Shown here piece after piece: positions 1 to 6,680 of a stretch of DNA of 9,395 nt. Origin of the DNA: Methylococcus sp. UBA6136 (GTDB taxonomy: Bacteria; Pseudomonadota; Gammaproteobacteria; Methylococcales; Methylococcaceae); NCBI GenBank assembly GCA_002423305.1, contig DIVI01000244.1, positions 1-9,395 of the forward strand, given 5' to 3'. The position numbers were made by a program, and so were the translations under genes. The notes beneath the pieces are model-generated. The model ran no database searches and was not told the DNA's origin. It saw nothing but the letters and a program-made list of their open reading frames with translations. Position 1 is the first letter of the stretch, and each line of letters begins with the position of its first letter.

Positions 1-651
1 ATACCCCAGTGTGACGGATTGGATCAGCGCAAGTCGCTGGCCTGGTTGGCCATGGGGTCAGTGAATGGTGAACAATGGGCCGAGAAGCAGCGAGCCATCG
101 ACTTCTACGATGTCAAAGCCGACATCGAGGCGCTGATGCTGTTGACCGGTCGAATCGATCGACTCTCATTCGTTGCCGCACCTCATCCGGCCCTGCATCC
201 TGGTCAGTCTGCCGAGATAATGCTTGGCTCCGAACGAGCGGGTTGGGTGGGCATGCTGCATCCTCAACTTGAAAAGCAAATGGGCTTTGATCAGCGGGTA
301 TTCCTGGTGGAACTCGACCAGTCTGTTTTGCTGGGTCGTGATGTACCCCGCTTCAGCAGTCTTTCCAGGTTCCCGGCCGTGCGCCGGGACATCGCCATGA
401 TCGTCGATGACGCCTTGCCGGTAGCGCAGCTGACCGCTGTGGCGAAGGAAAAGGGAGGAGCCCTTTTGCGTGAAGTCATGGTGTTTGATGTCTATCGCGG
501 TCCCGGGGTAGAGGATGGCAAAAAGAGCGTGGCCTTGGGGCTGGTCTGGCAGGATGAGTCGGAAACGCTGGTTGATGCTCGTGTCGAGGAAGCGGTCAAC
601 CATGTGTTGGAGTCGCTGGGCCATCGTTTTGAAGCACGTTTGAGGGACTGA
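1..651 (+). CDS. pheT: Phenylalanine--tRNA ligase beta subunit, C-terminal part (5' end outside window)
   Basis: The reading frame is open from base 1 (first residues IPQCDG) to TGA at 649-651, giving the last 216 residues of a protein that is about 795 residues long in E. coli. PheT is the beta subunit of the cytoplasmic alpha2-beta2 enzyme that charges tRNA-Phe. The first half of the visible part belongs to the catalytic-like core (for example DFYDVKADIEALM, and HPGQSAEI followed by GWVGMLHP). The last ~95 residues are the FDX-ACB (ferredoxin-fold anticodon-binding) domain, starting near SRFPAVRRDIAMIV and including the conserved FDVYRG and KKSVALGL stretches. The domain looks complete to its end. 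ihfA starts one base after the stop, the classic pheT-ihfA arrangement of Gammaproteobacteria, so the two are almost certainly co-transcribed. The true start and the B3/B5 domains lie upstream of the window. Confidence 0.97.
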   Translation: MPQCDGLDQRKSLAWLAMGSVNGEQWAEKQRAIDFYDVKADIEALMLLTGRIDRLSFVAAPHPALHPGQSAEIMLGSERAGWVGMLHPQLEKQMGFDQRVFLVELDQSVLLGRDVPRFSSLSRFPAVRRDIAMIVDDALPVAQLTAVAKEKGGALLREVMVFDVYRGPGVEDGKKSVALGLVWQDESETLVDARVEEAVNHVLESLGHRFEARLRD

Positions 652-652
652 C

Positions 653-961
653 ATGACGCTGACCAAAATCGACATGGTGGAGCGATTGCTCGAGACAGTG
701 GATGTAAGTCGCAAAGAGGCCAAGGAACTGGTCGAACAGTTCTTTGATGAGATCAAGTTGTCGCTTATCCGGGGTGAATCGGTAAAGCTCTCCGGTTTTG
801 GTAACTTCGATTTGCGCGACAAGAATGAGCGGCCGGGTCGTAACCCCAAGACGGGGGAGGAAATACCGATTACGGCCCGCCGGGTGGTCACCTTCAAGTC
901 CGGGCAAAAACTCAAGGCCATGGTCGAGGCTTTCGACGGACCAGTACCCGAAGAATCCTGA
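653..961 (+). CDS. ihfA: Integration host factor subunit alpha
   Basis: This 102-residue protein is the alpha subunit of IHF, the heterodimeric nucleoid protein that binds specific sites in the minor groove and bends DNA sharply during recombination, replication and transcription. It is near full length compared with E. coli IhfA (99 residues). Two N-terminal helices are followed by the core KLSGFGNFDLRDK (45-57) and the beta-arm RPGRNPKTG (60-68). The arm contains Pro65, the residue that intercalates between base pairs and kinks DNA. The C-terminal arm IPITARRVVTF is also typical. The alpha rather than beta assignment follows from the closeness to E. coli IhfA (FDLRDKN, EEIPITARRVVTF) and from the position right after pheT. 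The start at 653 is one base past the pheT stop, with a good ribosome binding site (GAGGG, 642-646) inside the end of pheT, so it is probably translationally coupled. The usual next neighbour, a MerR-type regulator gene, is absent; argC follows. Confidence 0.98.
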   Translation: MTLTKIDMVERLLETVDVSRKEAKELVEQFFDEIKLSLIRGESVKLSGFGNFDLRDKNERPGRNPKTGEEIPITARRVVTFKSGQKLKAMVEAFDGPVPEES

Positions 962-1017
962 CTTGATTTCAACTCCTGGTGATGCTGGCGAATTCCTTTC
1001 CTGGCAATTTCGTTAGC

Positions 1018-1034
1018 CCTCTTGGAGGCGTTTT
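1018..1034 (+). terminator. Weak hairpin plus T4 in the ihfA-argC gap
   Basis: In the 94-base gap after ihfA, CCTC (1018-1021) and GAGG (1025-1028) can form a 4-bp stem with a TTG loop. It is followed after two bases by TTTT (1031-1034). This could be a weak intrinsic terminator or pause site between pheT-ihfA and argC, but the stem is very short. The rest of the gap shows no convincing -35/-10 pair and no clear ArgR box. Confidence 0.2.
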
Positions 1035-1047
1035 CCCAATTCATTCC

Positions 1048-1052
1048 GGAGA
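1048..1052 (+). promoter_or_regulatory. Ribosome binding site of argC (decides between two starts)
   Basis: GGAGA lies 3 bases before the ATG at 1056 and 9 bases before the in-frame ATG at 1062. Three bases is too close for efficient initiation. The spacing therefore favours the second ATG, giving a protein that begins MIRAGIVGGTGYTG. Confidence 0.6.
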
Positions 1053-1061
1053 CAGATGCAC

Positions 1062-2093
1062 ATGATTCGTGCCGGCATTGTTGGGGGTACCGGGTATACC
1101 GGGGTAGAGCTCTTGCGGCTTCTGGCCTTGCACCCCAAGGTCAACATCACCCGCGTGACTTCGCGTGGCGACGCAGATAAACCTGTCGCAGAGATTTATC
1201 CCAATCTGCGAGGCTTCGTCAAAAATACCTTTGTCGAGCCCACGATCGAAAATCTGCTCGATTGTGATGTCGTTTTTTTTGCGACACCCAATGGTACTGC
1301 CATGCGCATGGCACCGGATCTCCTCGCTCGAGGCATCAAGGTCATCGATCTTGCGGCCGATTTTCGTCTGAAAGACCCTGCTGCCTGGTCGCATTGGTAT
1401 GGTGAACCCCACGCCTGTCCAGCGTTACTGTCGGAGGCCGTCTATGGCTTGCCGGAAGTCAATCGTGAAGCCATCCGCCAGGCCAGTCTGGTTGCCTGCC
1501 CCGGTTGCTACCCCACGTCGGTCCAATTGGGACTGCTGCCTCTGCTTGAGGCGGGCGTGGTCAATCATGACCGCATCATTGCCGATGTGAAATCCGGCGT
1601 CAGCGGGGCCGGGCGCAAGGCCGAAATTCCCATTCTCATGAGTGAAACCGGGGAGAGTCTGAAAGCGTACAGCGTCAAGGGGCATCGTCATTGGCCGGAA
1701 ATCCGCCAGGGGCTGGAGCAGATGGTCGGCAAGTCCGTCGGCCTCACTTTCGTGCCGCATTTGATTCCGATGATTCGTGGAATACATGCCACGCTTTACA
1801 CCGTGCTCAAGGACGGCGCGCCGGATTTGCAGTCACTGTTTGAGCAGCGTTATCGCCATGAACCATTCGTTGATGTCCTGCCTGCAGGCGCGCATCCCGA
1901 CACCCGCAATGTTCGCGGCGTCAATCGCTGCCAGATTGCCGTCCACCGACCCTTGGATGGCGATACCGTGGTGGTGTTGTCGGTGATCGATAATCTCGTC
2001 AAGGGCGCAGCGGGACAGGCAGTGCAGAACATGAATCTTATGTTCGGGCTGGATGAACAGGCCGGGCTCTCCGCCATTGGGCTCTATCCCTGA
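1062..2093 (+). CDS. argC: N-acetyl-gamma-glutamyl-phosphate reductase
   Basis: ArgC performs the third step of arginine synthesis in the cytoplasm: NADPH-dependent reduction of N-acetyl-glutamyl phosphate to the semialdehyde. The protein has 343 residues from the ATG at 1062, or 345 from the ATG at 1056; the later start has better ribosome-binding-site spacing. The N-terminus carries the NADP-binding Rossmann signature GIVGGTGYTGVELL. The catalytic cysteine is in CPGCYPTS (Cys149 counted from 1062), where the more usual sequence is NPGCYPT. The conserved histidine motif KGHRHWPEI follows about 60 residues later. The C-terminal NLVKGAAGQAVQNMN helix, typical of the family, is intact. Length and motifs match the long (type 1) ArgC form, and nothing is missing. 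It follows ihfA after a gap of about 100 bases, and prmB begins just after (or overlaps) its stop, suggesting co-transcription with prmB. No other arginine gene is in the window. Confidence 0.98.
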   Translation: MIRAGIVGGTGYTGVELLRLLALHPKVNITRVTSRGDADKPVAEIYPNLRGFVKNTFVEPTIENLLDCDVVFFATPNGTAMRMAPDLLARGIKVIDLAADFRLKDPAAWSHWYGEPHACPALLSEAVYGLPEVNREAIRQASLVACPGCYPTSVQLGLLPLLEAGVVNHDRIIADVKSGVSGAGRKAEIPILMSETGESLKAYSVKGHRHWPEIRQGLEQMVGKSVGLTFVPHLIPMIRGIHATLYTVLKDGAPDLQSLFEQRYRHEPFVDVLPAGAHPDTRNVRGVNRCQIAVHRPLDGDTVVVLSVIDNLVKGAAGQAVQNMNLMFGLDEQAGLSAIGLYP

Positions 2094-2097
2094 AACC

Positions 2098-3009
2098 ATG
2101 AATCGACCCATGATCCTGGATCACCTCGTCACGCTGCGTGACTATGTCCGCTATGCCACCAGTCGCTTTACAGAAGTCGGCCTGTTCTTTGGGCATGGGA
2201 CGGCGGGCGCCCTGGATGAGGCCGCTGCGTTGGTGCTGCATGCGCTCCATCTTCCTTATGATCTGCCCGGTGGCTATTTTGAGGCCAACCTGATTCCGGA
2301 AGAGCGGGCGAGGGTTCTGAATCTGATCGAGCGGCGAATCACCGAACGTAAGCCGCTGGCTTATCTGACGAATGAATCCCCGTTTGCCGGACTCTCCTTC
2401 TACATCGATGAACGGGTGTTGGTGCCACGCTCGCCGATTGCCGAATTGATCGAAAGTCAATTCGCGCCGTGGTTGGAGGCTGAGGAGGTAACGGATATTC
2501 TGGACCTGTGTACGGGGAGTGCTTGTATTGCCATCGCCTGTGCAGTCGCCTTTCCGGACGCTCAGGTGGATGCCGTCGATATATCGGCGGATGCACTGGA
2601 TGTGGCGCGCATCAATATCGACCGACATGAGGTCGGGAATCGTGTTCACGCCATCCAGTCGGACGTCTATTCAGCGCTGGCCGACAAGCAATACGACCTG
2701 ATTGTCAGCAACCCGCCGTATGTGAATTTTTGCGAATGGCGGGACTTGCCGCCGGAATATCACGCCGAGCCTCGTTTGGGGCTGGAATCCGGTGACGACG
2801 GTCTGGATTGCGTGCGGAGAATCCTCAAGGATGCCGGTCGCCATCTGAAACCCAACGGTATTCTTGTTGTCGAGGTGGGGAGTGCGGCCGAACCGCTGGA
2901 AGACAATTTTCCGGATGTGCCTTTTTTCTGGCTTGATTTTGAGCGGGGCGGCGATGGCGTATTTCTGCTGACCGCTGATCAGGTCAACCAGTTTTTCCCA
3001 AAGGGGTGA
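2098..3009 (+). CDS. prmB: Ribosomal protein uL3 N5-glutamine methyltransferase
   Basis: PrmB transfers a methyl group from S-adenosylmethionine to a glutamine side chain of ribosomal protein uL3 (L3) during ribosome assembly. The N-terminal helical domain has the PrmB-type stretches SRFTEVGLFFGHGT, PLAYLTNE and DERVLVPRSPIAELI, which closely resemble E. coli PrmB. The SAM-binding motif I is DLCTGSACIAIA (from residue 136), and the catalytic NPPY motif is at 205-208. The C-terminal FERGGDGVFLLT also matches PrmB rather than PrmC. I chose the ATG at 2098 (303 residues; E. coli has 310). It lies four bases after the argC stop and leaves a normal PrmB N-terminus. The frame also has an ATG at 2053 that would overlap argC by 41 bases, and one at 2110 (MILDHLV); no start has a strong ribosome binding site. 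In E. coli prmB is next to aroC; here one hydrolase gene separates them. Confidence 0.95.
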   Translation: MNRPMILDHLVTLRDYVRYATSRFTEVGLFFGHGTAGALDEAAALVLHALHLPYDLPGGYFEANLIPEERARVLNLIERRITERKPLAYLTNESPFAGLSFYIDERVLVPRSPIAELIESQFAPWLEAEEVTDILDLCTGSACIAIACAVAFPDAQVDAVDISADALDVARINIDRHEVGNRVHAIQSDVYSALADKQYDLIVSNPPYVNFCEWRDLPPEYHAEPRLGLESGDDGLDCVRRILKDAGRHLKPNGILVVEVGSAAEPLEDNFPDVPFFWLDFERGGDGVFLLTADQVNQFFPKG

Positions 3010-3037
3010 GACCAAGCCCAGGGGAGCAGGAGTCCTT

Positions 3038-3697
3038 ATGCTGATCTCAGATAGAAACTTTCTGGCCCATGCCCCAGCGAATATCGGGGTCTGGCTGACA
3101 AGGGTTCTGGGCGGGTTACTGGTATGCCTTACCCTCGTCGCCTGCAAGTCAGACGCCACGCAGTCGCCCCTCGCGCCCGAGGCCAAAGTGCTCGCCTTTG
3201 GCGACAGCCTGACCTATGGGGCCGGGGTATTGCCCGAGGAAACCTATCCAGCCCAGTTGCAGGCCATGATCCAGCGGCAAGTCGTTAATGGCGGTCTATC
3301 CGGCGAACTTTCCGGCTATGGGCTGAGACGCCTGCCCATCTGGCTGGATGAATATGAACCCAAGCTGCTGATCTTGTGCCATGGCGCCAATGATCTGCTC
3401 CGCTCCCTGAGCGAAGAGAAAGCGGCCGAGAATGTAAGGGCCATGGTGAAAATGGCGCGAGACCGTAAGATCGACGTCGTGCTGATTGCAGTCCCCAAGT
3501 TCGGGCTGATGCGGGCGCCACCCACGTTTTACGAGGATATTGCCAAGGAGTTCGATATTCCGATCGAGCGGCATGTACTGAACGATATTGTAGAGAACAA
3601 CGCGCTCAGGTCGGATGCAGTCCATCCCAATGCTCAAGGCTACCGTATGATTGCCCAGGCGATCGTCAAGCGACTGCAAAAATCCGGTGCGCTATGA
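3038..3697 (+). CDS. TesA-like SGNH-family esterase/lysophospholipase, predicted lipoprotein
   Basis: This 219-residue protein is an SGNH (GDSL-like) hydrolase related to TesA/arylesterases, which cleave acyl esters or thioesters. Block I is FGDSLTYG with nucleophile Ser57. Block II is SGELSGYGLRRLP with Gly89. Block III is GAND with Asn118. Block V is DAVHPN with Asp193 and His196. All catalytic and oxyanion-hole residues are present. The N-terminus has an unusually long polar lead of about 22 residues, then a hydrophobic segment ending in LVAC at Cys36. That fits a lipobox, so the protein is probably lipid-anchored. Lys at +2 does not suggest inner-membrane retention, so outer-membrane anchoring facing the periplasm is likely. 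TesA itself is a soluble periplasmic protein. The ATG at 3038 has a strong AGGAG (3028-3032) five bases upstream. The gene lies 28 bases after prmB and 61 before aroC. The natural substrate cannot be read from the sequence. Confidence 0.9.
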   Translation: MLISDRNFLAHAPANIGVWLTRVLGGLLVCLTLVACKSDATQSPLAPEAKVLAFGDSLTYGAGVLPEETYPAQLQAMIQRQVVNGGLSGELSGYGLRRLPIWLDEYEPKLLILCHGANDLLRSLSEEKAAENVRAMVKMARDRKIDVVLIAVPKFGLMRAPPTFYEDIAKEFDIPIERHVLNDIVENNALRSDAVHPNAQGYRMIAQAIVKRLQKSGAL

Positions 3698-3758
3698 AGG
3701 CCCGATATCGCCCGCTTTCGTAACCGATACGCCCATTCAAGTAACCAGGTCAAACCCG

Positions 3759-4856
3759 ATGTCCGGAAACACGCTCGGTAAATTGTTCACCGTCACTTCC
3801 TTTGGCGAGAGCCATGGCTTGGCCATTGGTTGCATCGTCGATGGCTGTCCGCCCGGGCTGGAACTCAGCGAGGCCGATCTGCAGGGCGATCTGGATCGCC
3901 GGCGCCCCGGTACCTCGCGACACACCACGCAACGGCGCGAACCCGATGCCGTGAAAATCCTCTCAGGGGTATTCGAGGGCAAGACCACAGGGACCCCCAT
4001 CGGCTTGTTGATCGAGAACGTCGATCAGCGATCCAAGGATTACGGCAATATCGTCGACCAGTTTCGGCCCGCTCACGCTGATTATGCGTATCACATGAAG
4101 TATGGCTTCCGGGATTATCGCGGAGGTGGCCGATCCTCGGCGCGTGAGACCGCCATGCGCGTTGCGGCGGGCGCCATTGCCAAGAAATTCTTGCGGGAAC
4201 GTTTCGGAATCGAGATCCGCGGCTACCTGGCCCAACTGGGTCCGATCAAGATCGAGCGCATCGTCTGGGAAGAGGTCGAGTGCAATCCATTTTTCTGTCC
4301 GGACCCTGACAAGGTGCCCGAGATGGAGAGCTATATGGACGCCCTGCGCAAGGAAGGCGATTCCATCGGCGCCCGCATCAATGTCGTAGCGACCGGGGTG
4401 CCGCCCGGGTGGGGCGAGCCCATCTTCGACCGGCTGGATGCCGATCTTGCCCATGCCTTGATGAGCATCAATGCAGTTAAGGGGGTCGAGATCGGGGGCG
4501 GCTTCGATTGCATCGAAGCCAAGGGCACCGAGTTCCGTGACGAAATCACCCCGCAGGGCTTTCTAAGCAATCACGCCGGTGGTGTCCTTGGAGGCATCTC
4601 CTCCGGGCAGGACATTATGGCCAGTATTGCAATTAAGCCTACTTCCAGCCTGCGGCTTCCAGGTCGCTCCATCAACATCCGCGGCGAACCGGTCGAGGTC
4701 ATTACCACCGGACGTCACGATCCCTGTGTCGGCATACGTGCCACGCCCATCGCCGAAGCCATGACCGCCATCGTACTTATGGATCACTGCTTGCGTCAGC
4801 GTGGCCAAAACGCCGACGTGCACACCGAGCTGAATCCCATTCCGGCCAGCGCGTAA
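3759..4856 (+). CDS. aroC: Chorismate synthase
   Basis: AroC catalyses the last shikimate step, 5-enolpyruvylshikimate-3-phosphate to chorismate, in the cytoplasm with reduced FMN as cofactor. The 365-residue product (E. coli 361) shows all three family signatures: GESHG (16-20), the GGGRSSARETA region (from 122), and RHDPCVGIRATPIAEAM (from 319). The RRRPG (47-51) and RSKDY (91-95) stretches that help bind FMN and substrate are also intact. The frame is open further upstream to 3651, overlapping the esterase gene. The start at 3759 is preferred because MSGNTLGKLFTVTSFGESHG is the standard chorismate synthase N-terminus. Its ribosome binding site is weak (AGG, 3747-3749). This is the short, monofunctional bacterial type with no flavin reductase domain, so reduced FMN must come from elsewhere in the cell. 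It lies between an esterase gene and an MFS transporter gene, all in the same direction. Confidence 0.99.
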   Translation: MSGNTLGKLFTVTSFGESHGLAIGCIVDGCPPGLELSEADLQGDLDRRRPGTSRHTTQRREPDAVKILSGVFEGKTTGTPIGLLIENVDQRSKDYGNIVDQFRPAHADYAYHMKYGFRDYRGGGRSSARETAMRVAAGAIAKKFLRERFGIEIRGYLAQLGPIKIERIVWEEVECNPFFCPDPDKVPEMESYMDALRKEGDSIGARINVVATGVPPGWGEPIFDRLDADLAHALMSINAVKGVEIGGGFDCIEAKGTEFRDEITPQGFLSNHAGGVLGGISSGQDIMASIAIKPTSSLRLPGRSINIRGEPVEVITTGRHDPCVGIRATPIAEAMTAIVLMDHCLRQRGQNADVHTELNPIPASA

Positions 4857-4878
4857 AACTTCTTCGAGGGCGTTGAAC

Positions 4879-6024
4879 ATGACGCCGGGCGTGCCTGCCA
4901 GGCGCCTGTCCGGGTTTTATCTTGCCTACTTCTCGATACTCGGAGTACTGATTCCCTACTGGCCCCTGTTTCTGAAGCAGATCGGCCACGACCCCGCGCA
5001 AATCGGCATCATCATGGCCCTGATTCCGGCGACGAAAATCTTCTCGCCGACCTTGTGGGGCTGGCTGGCCGATCGCACCGGGAAAGCGCTCAAGGTCATC
5101 CGCTGGACGACCTTTCTCTCTCTGGTTGCCTTTTGTGGCTTATTCCTTGATCGGACCGGCCTGACGACGCTGTTGGTTGTCATGCTGGCGTTCAGCTTCA
5201 GTTGGAACGCCACGTTGCCGCTATTCGAATCCGTCACGCTTGATCATCTGCTCAAGAAAACCTCGCTGTATACGGGCATTCGTCTGTGGGGGTCGGTCGG
5301 ATTTCTGCTGACCGTCTGGGTGATGGGGGAAGTGCTGGATGACGGGCTTCCCCTCCAGCGGTTGCCGGAAGTCATTGCCGGGTTATTGGCGTTCCAATGG
5401 CTGCTGGCTCTTGCCGTGCCGGCGCCACGTGTGAAACACCCGCCGGAGGAAAGCTGCTCCATGCTGGGTATTCTCAAGCGGGGAGAAGTGCTCGGATTTT
5501 TTCTGGCGGCCATGCTGATACAGGTGGCGCATGGTCCCTACTATGCCTTCTATACCGTTTATCTCGATGAACATGGCTTTTCGGACCGGGCCATTGGGCA
5601 GTTGTGGGCTCTGGGGGTGTTGGCCGAAATTGTCCTGTTTTACACCTTGCCGAGGATCTACCACGTCATCAGTCTTCGCACCCTGTTTTTGGGCAGCCTA
5701 TGGCTGGGTATCCTGCGGTGGTTGTTGATCGGTTGGGGGGTCGAGAGTCTGAGTCTGCTGGTTCTTGCCCAGTTGTTGCACGCCGCCACCTTTGGCTGTG
5801 CCCATGCGGCCGCCGTTCATATTGTCCATCGTAACTTTCAGGGTCCTCACCACGCCAAGGGACAATCGCTTTACAGTGCCATCTGTTATGGCCTCGGTGG
5901 TGCCTTGGGCAGCCTTTACAGTGGGGAGTTTTGGGTGGCCTGGGGGCCAGCCTGGGTTTTTACGGCTGCTGCGGGTTGCAGCTTATTGGCCCTGATGATT
6001 GCCTGGCCGAGAGTGGGTCGGTAG
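4879..6024 (+). CDS. MFS transporter, HcaT-like
   Basis: This is a 381-residue inner-membrane protein with about twelve hydrophobic segments, typical of the major facilitator superfamily. The N-terminus (FYLAYFSILGVLIPYWPLFL) and the LWGSVGFLL segment resemble the HcaT/MFS_1-like branch, named for the E. coli 3-phenylpropionate carrier. The loop between segments 2 and 3 has the MFS signature GWLADRTGK (61-69). A cytoplasmic loop rich in charge and proline (PRVKHPPEES) separates the two halves. The ATG at 4879 is chosen because GAGGG (4866-4870) lies eight bases upstream; an in-frame TTG at 4873 would add two residues but is too close to that site. It starts 22 bases after aroC and is probably co-transcribed. 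The substrate is unknown: an aromatic acid would fit both the family name and the neighbour, but this is inference. It is the last gene of the plus-strand train. Confidence 0.9.
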   Translation: MTPGVPARRLSGFYLAYFSILGVLIPYWPLFLKQIGHDPAQIGIIMALIPATKIFSPTLWGWLADRTGKALKVIRWTTFLSLVAFCGLFLDRTGLTTLLVVMLAFSFSWNATLPLFESVTLDHLLKKTSLYTGIRLWGSVGFLLTVWVMGEVLDDGLPLQRLPEVIAGLLAFQWLLALAVPAPRVKHPPEESCSMLGILKRGEVLGFFLAAMLIQVAHGPYYAFYTVYLDEHGFSDRAIGQLWALGVLAEIVLFYTLPRIYHVISLRTLFLGSLWLGILRWLLIGWGVESLSLLVLAQLLHAATFGCAHAAAVHIVHRNFQGPHHAKGQSLYSAICYGLGGALGSLYSGEFWVAWGPAWVFTAAAGCSLLALMIAWPRVGR

Positions 6025-6032
6025 ATGTTATG

Positions 6033-6080
6033 GATCACGCATCGTCGCTGATCGGACCACATCGGCAATCTTCATGCCGA
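6033..6080. other. Two tandem inverted repeats in the convergent gap
   Basis: The 77-base gap between the two converging gene trains holds two inverted repeats. GATCA (6033-6037) pairs with TGATC (6049-6053), and two further G-C pairs inside are possible if one C is bulged. TCGGCA (6062-6067) pairs exactly with TGCCGA (6075-6080) around a 7-base loop. They lie where both transcripts should end, so they may help termination or protect mRNA 3' ends. Neither is followed by a T-run in either direction, so they are not standard intrinsic terminators. Confidence 0.3.
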
Positions 6081-6101
6081 ACCCTCTGTCCGGTCCGGCG
6101 C

Positions 6102-6662
6102 CTAAAGCATCCCTAATTGCAACTGCGCCACTTCCGACATCCGATCCCGCGACCAAGGCGGGTCGAAAACGACTTCCACACGGACCTGATTGACGCCGGG
6201 CAGGCTTTTCACGGCGGCCTCGGCGTCATATTGCAGGACCGGGCCCATGCCGCAGCCGGGCGCGGTGAGGGTCATGATGACGTGCACATCGTTGTTTCCC
6301 GAGTCCAGCGGTTTCACCCCGCAGTGGTAGATCAGCCCCAGTTCGACGATGTTGACTGGAATTTCCGGATCGTAGATCGTGCGTAACACTTCCCACACGT
6401 TTTTCTCAACCGATTCGGCGTCGGTACCGCTGACGATGTTAGTGTGGATGGGAGGCTCCTTGCCGATGGCATCGGCATCCTCGCCGGCAATGCGAACCAT
6501 ATGGCCGGTTTCGTCGAGCACCGTGAAGTTACCGCCCAAGGATTGACTGAGCGTGACGATGTGGCCTTGGGGGAGGGTATCCGGGGTGCCGTCGGGGATG
6601 CGCACGACGTTGACATCCCGTTGCAGGCAGATGCTCTCGCGGCCGTAACCAAGCATGGACAT
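6102..6662 (-). CDS. sufT: Iron-sulfur cluster assembly protein SufT (MIP18/DUF59 family)
   Basis: SufT-type proteins assist maturation of iron-sulfur proteins and are auxiliary to the SUF/ISC systems. This 186-residue protein has an N-terminal extension of about 80 residues (including LGGNFTVLDETGHMVRI) typical of SufT, then a MIP18-family (DUF59) domain at about 84-160. The domain contains DPEIPVNIVELGLIY (from 98) and TLTAPGCGMGP (131-141), whose Cys137 is the conserved cysteine of the family. The C-terminal FDPPWSRDRMSEVAQLQLG motif is also characteristic. The ATG at 6662 has GGAG (6670-6673, minus strand) seven bases upstream. An internal Met at residue 3 is a less likely start. It begins 18 bases after the SDR stop and closes the minus-strand train. 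No suf or isc genes are in the window. Confidence 0.9.
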   Translation of the reverse strand: MSMLGYGRESICLQRDVNVVRIPDGTPDTLPQGHIVTLSQSLGGNFTVLDETGHMVRIAGEDADAIGKEPPIHTNIVSGTDAESVEKNVWEVLRTIYDPEIPVNIVELGLIYHCGVKPLDSGNNDVHVIMTLTAPGCGMGPVLQYDAEAAVKSLPGVNQVRVEVVFDPPWSRDRMSEVAQLQLGML

Positions 6663-6680
6663 GATGAGACTCCAGTGAGA

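Noticed and set aside
984..1012. Imperfect direct repeat (CTGGCGAATT / CTGGCAATTT) after ihfA
   Set aside because: The copies are short and diverged, and I see no operator consensus, including no ArgR box, so chance is the simplest explanation.
166..1044. A 292-codon open frame on the minus strand across pheT and ihfA
   Set aside because: It lies antisense to two unmistakable genes, has no recognisable domain, and its composition is what the complementary strand of GC-rich coding sequence produces.
2053..2097. Earlier ATG for prmB overlapping the end of argC
   Set aside because: It would add 15 residues with no resemblance to the E. coli PrmB N-terminus. It cannot be excluded, but the ATG at 2098 fits better.
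3651..3758. A 36-residue N-terminal extension of chorismate synthase
   Set aside because: The extension overlaps the esterase gene and has no family resemblance. The standard AroC N-terminus begins at the ATG at 3759.
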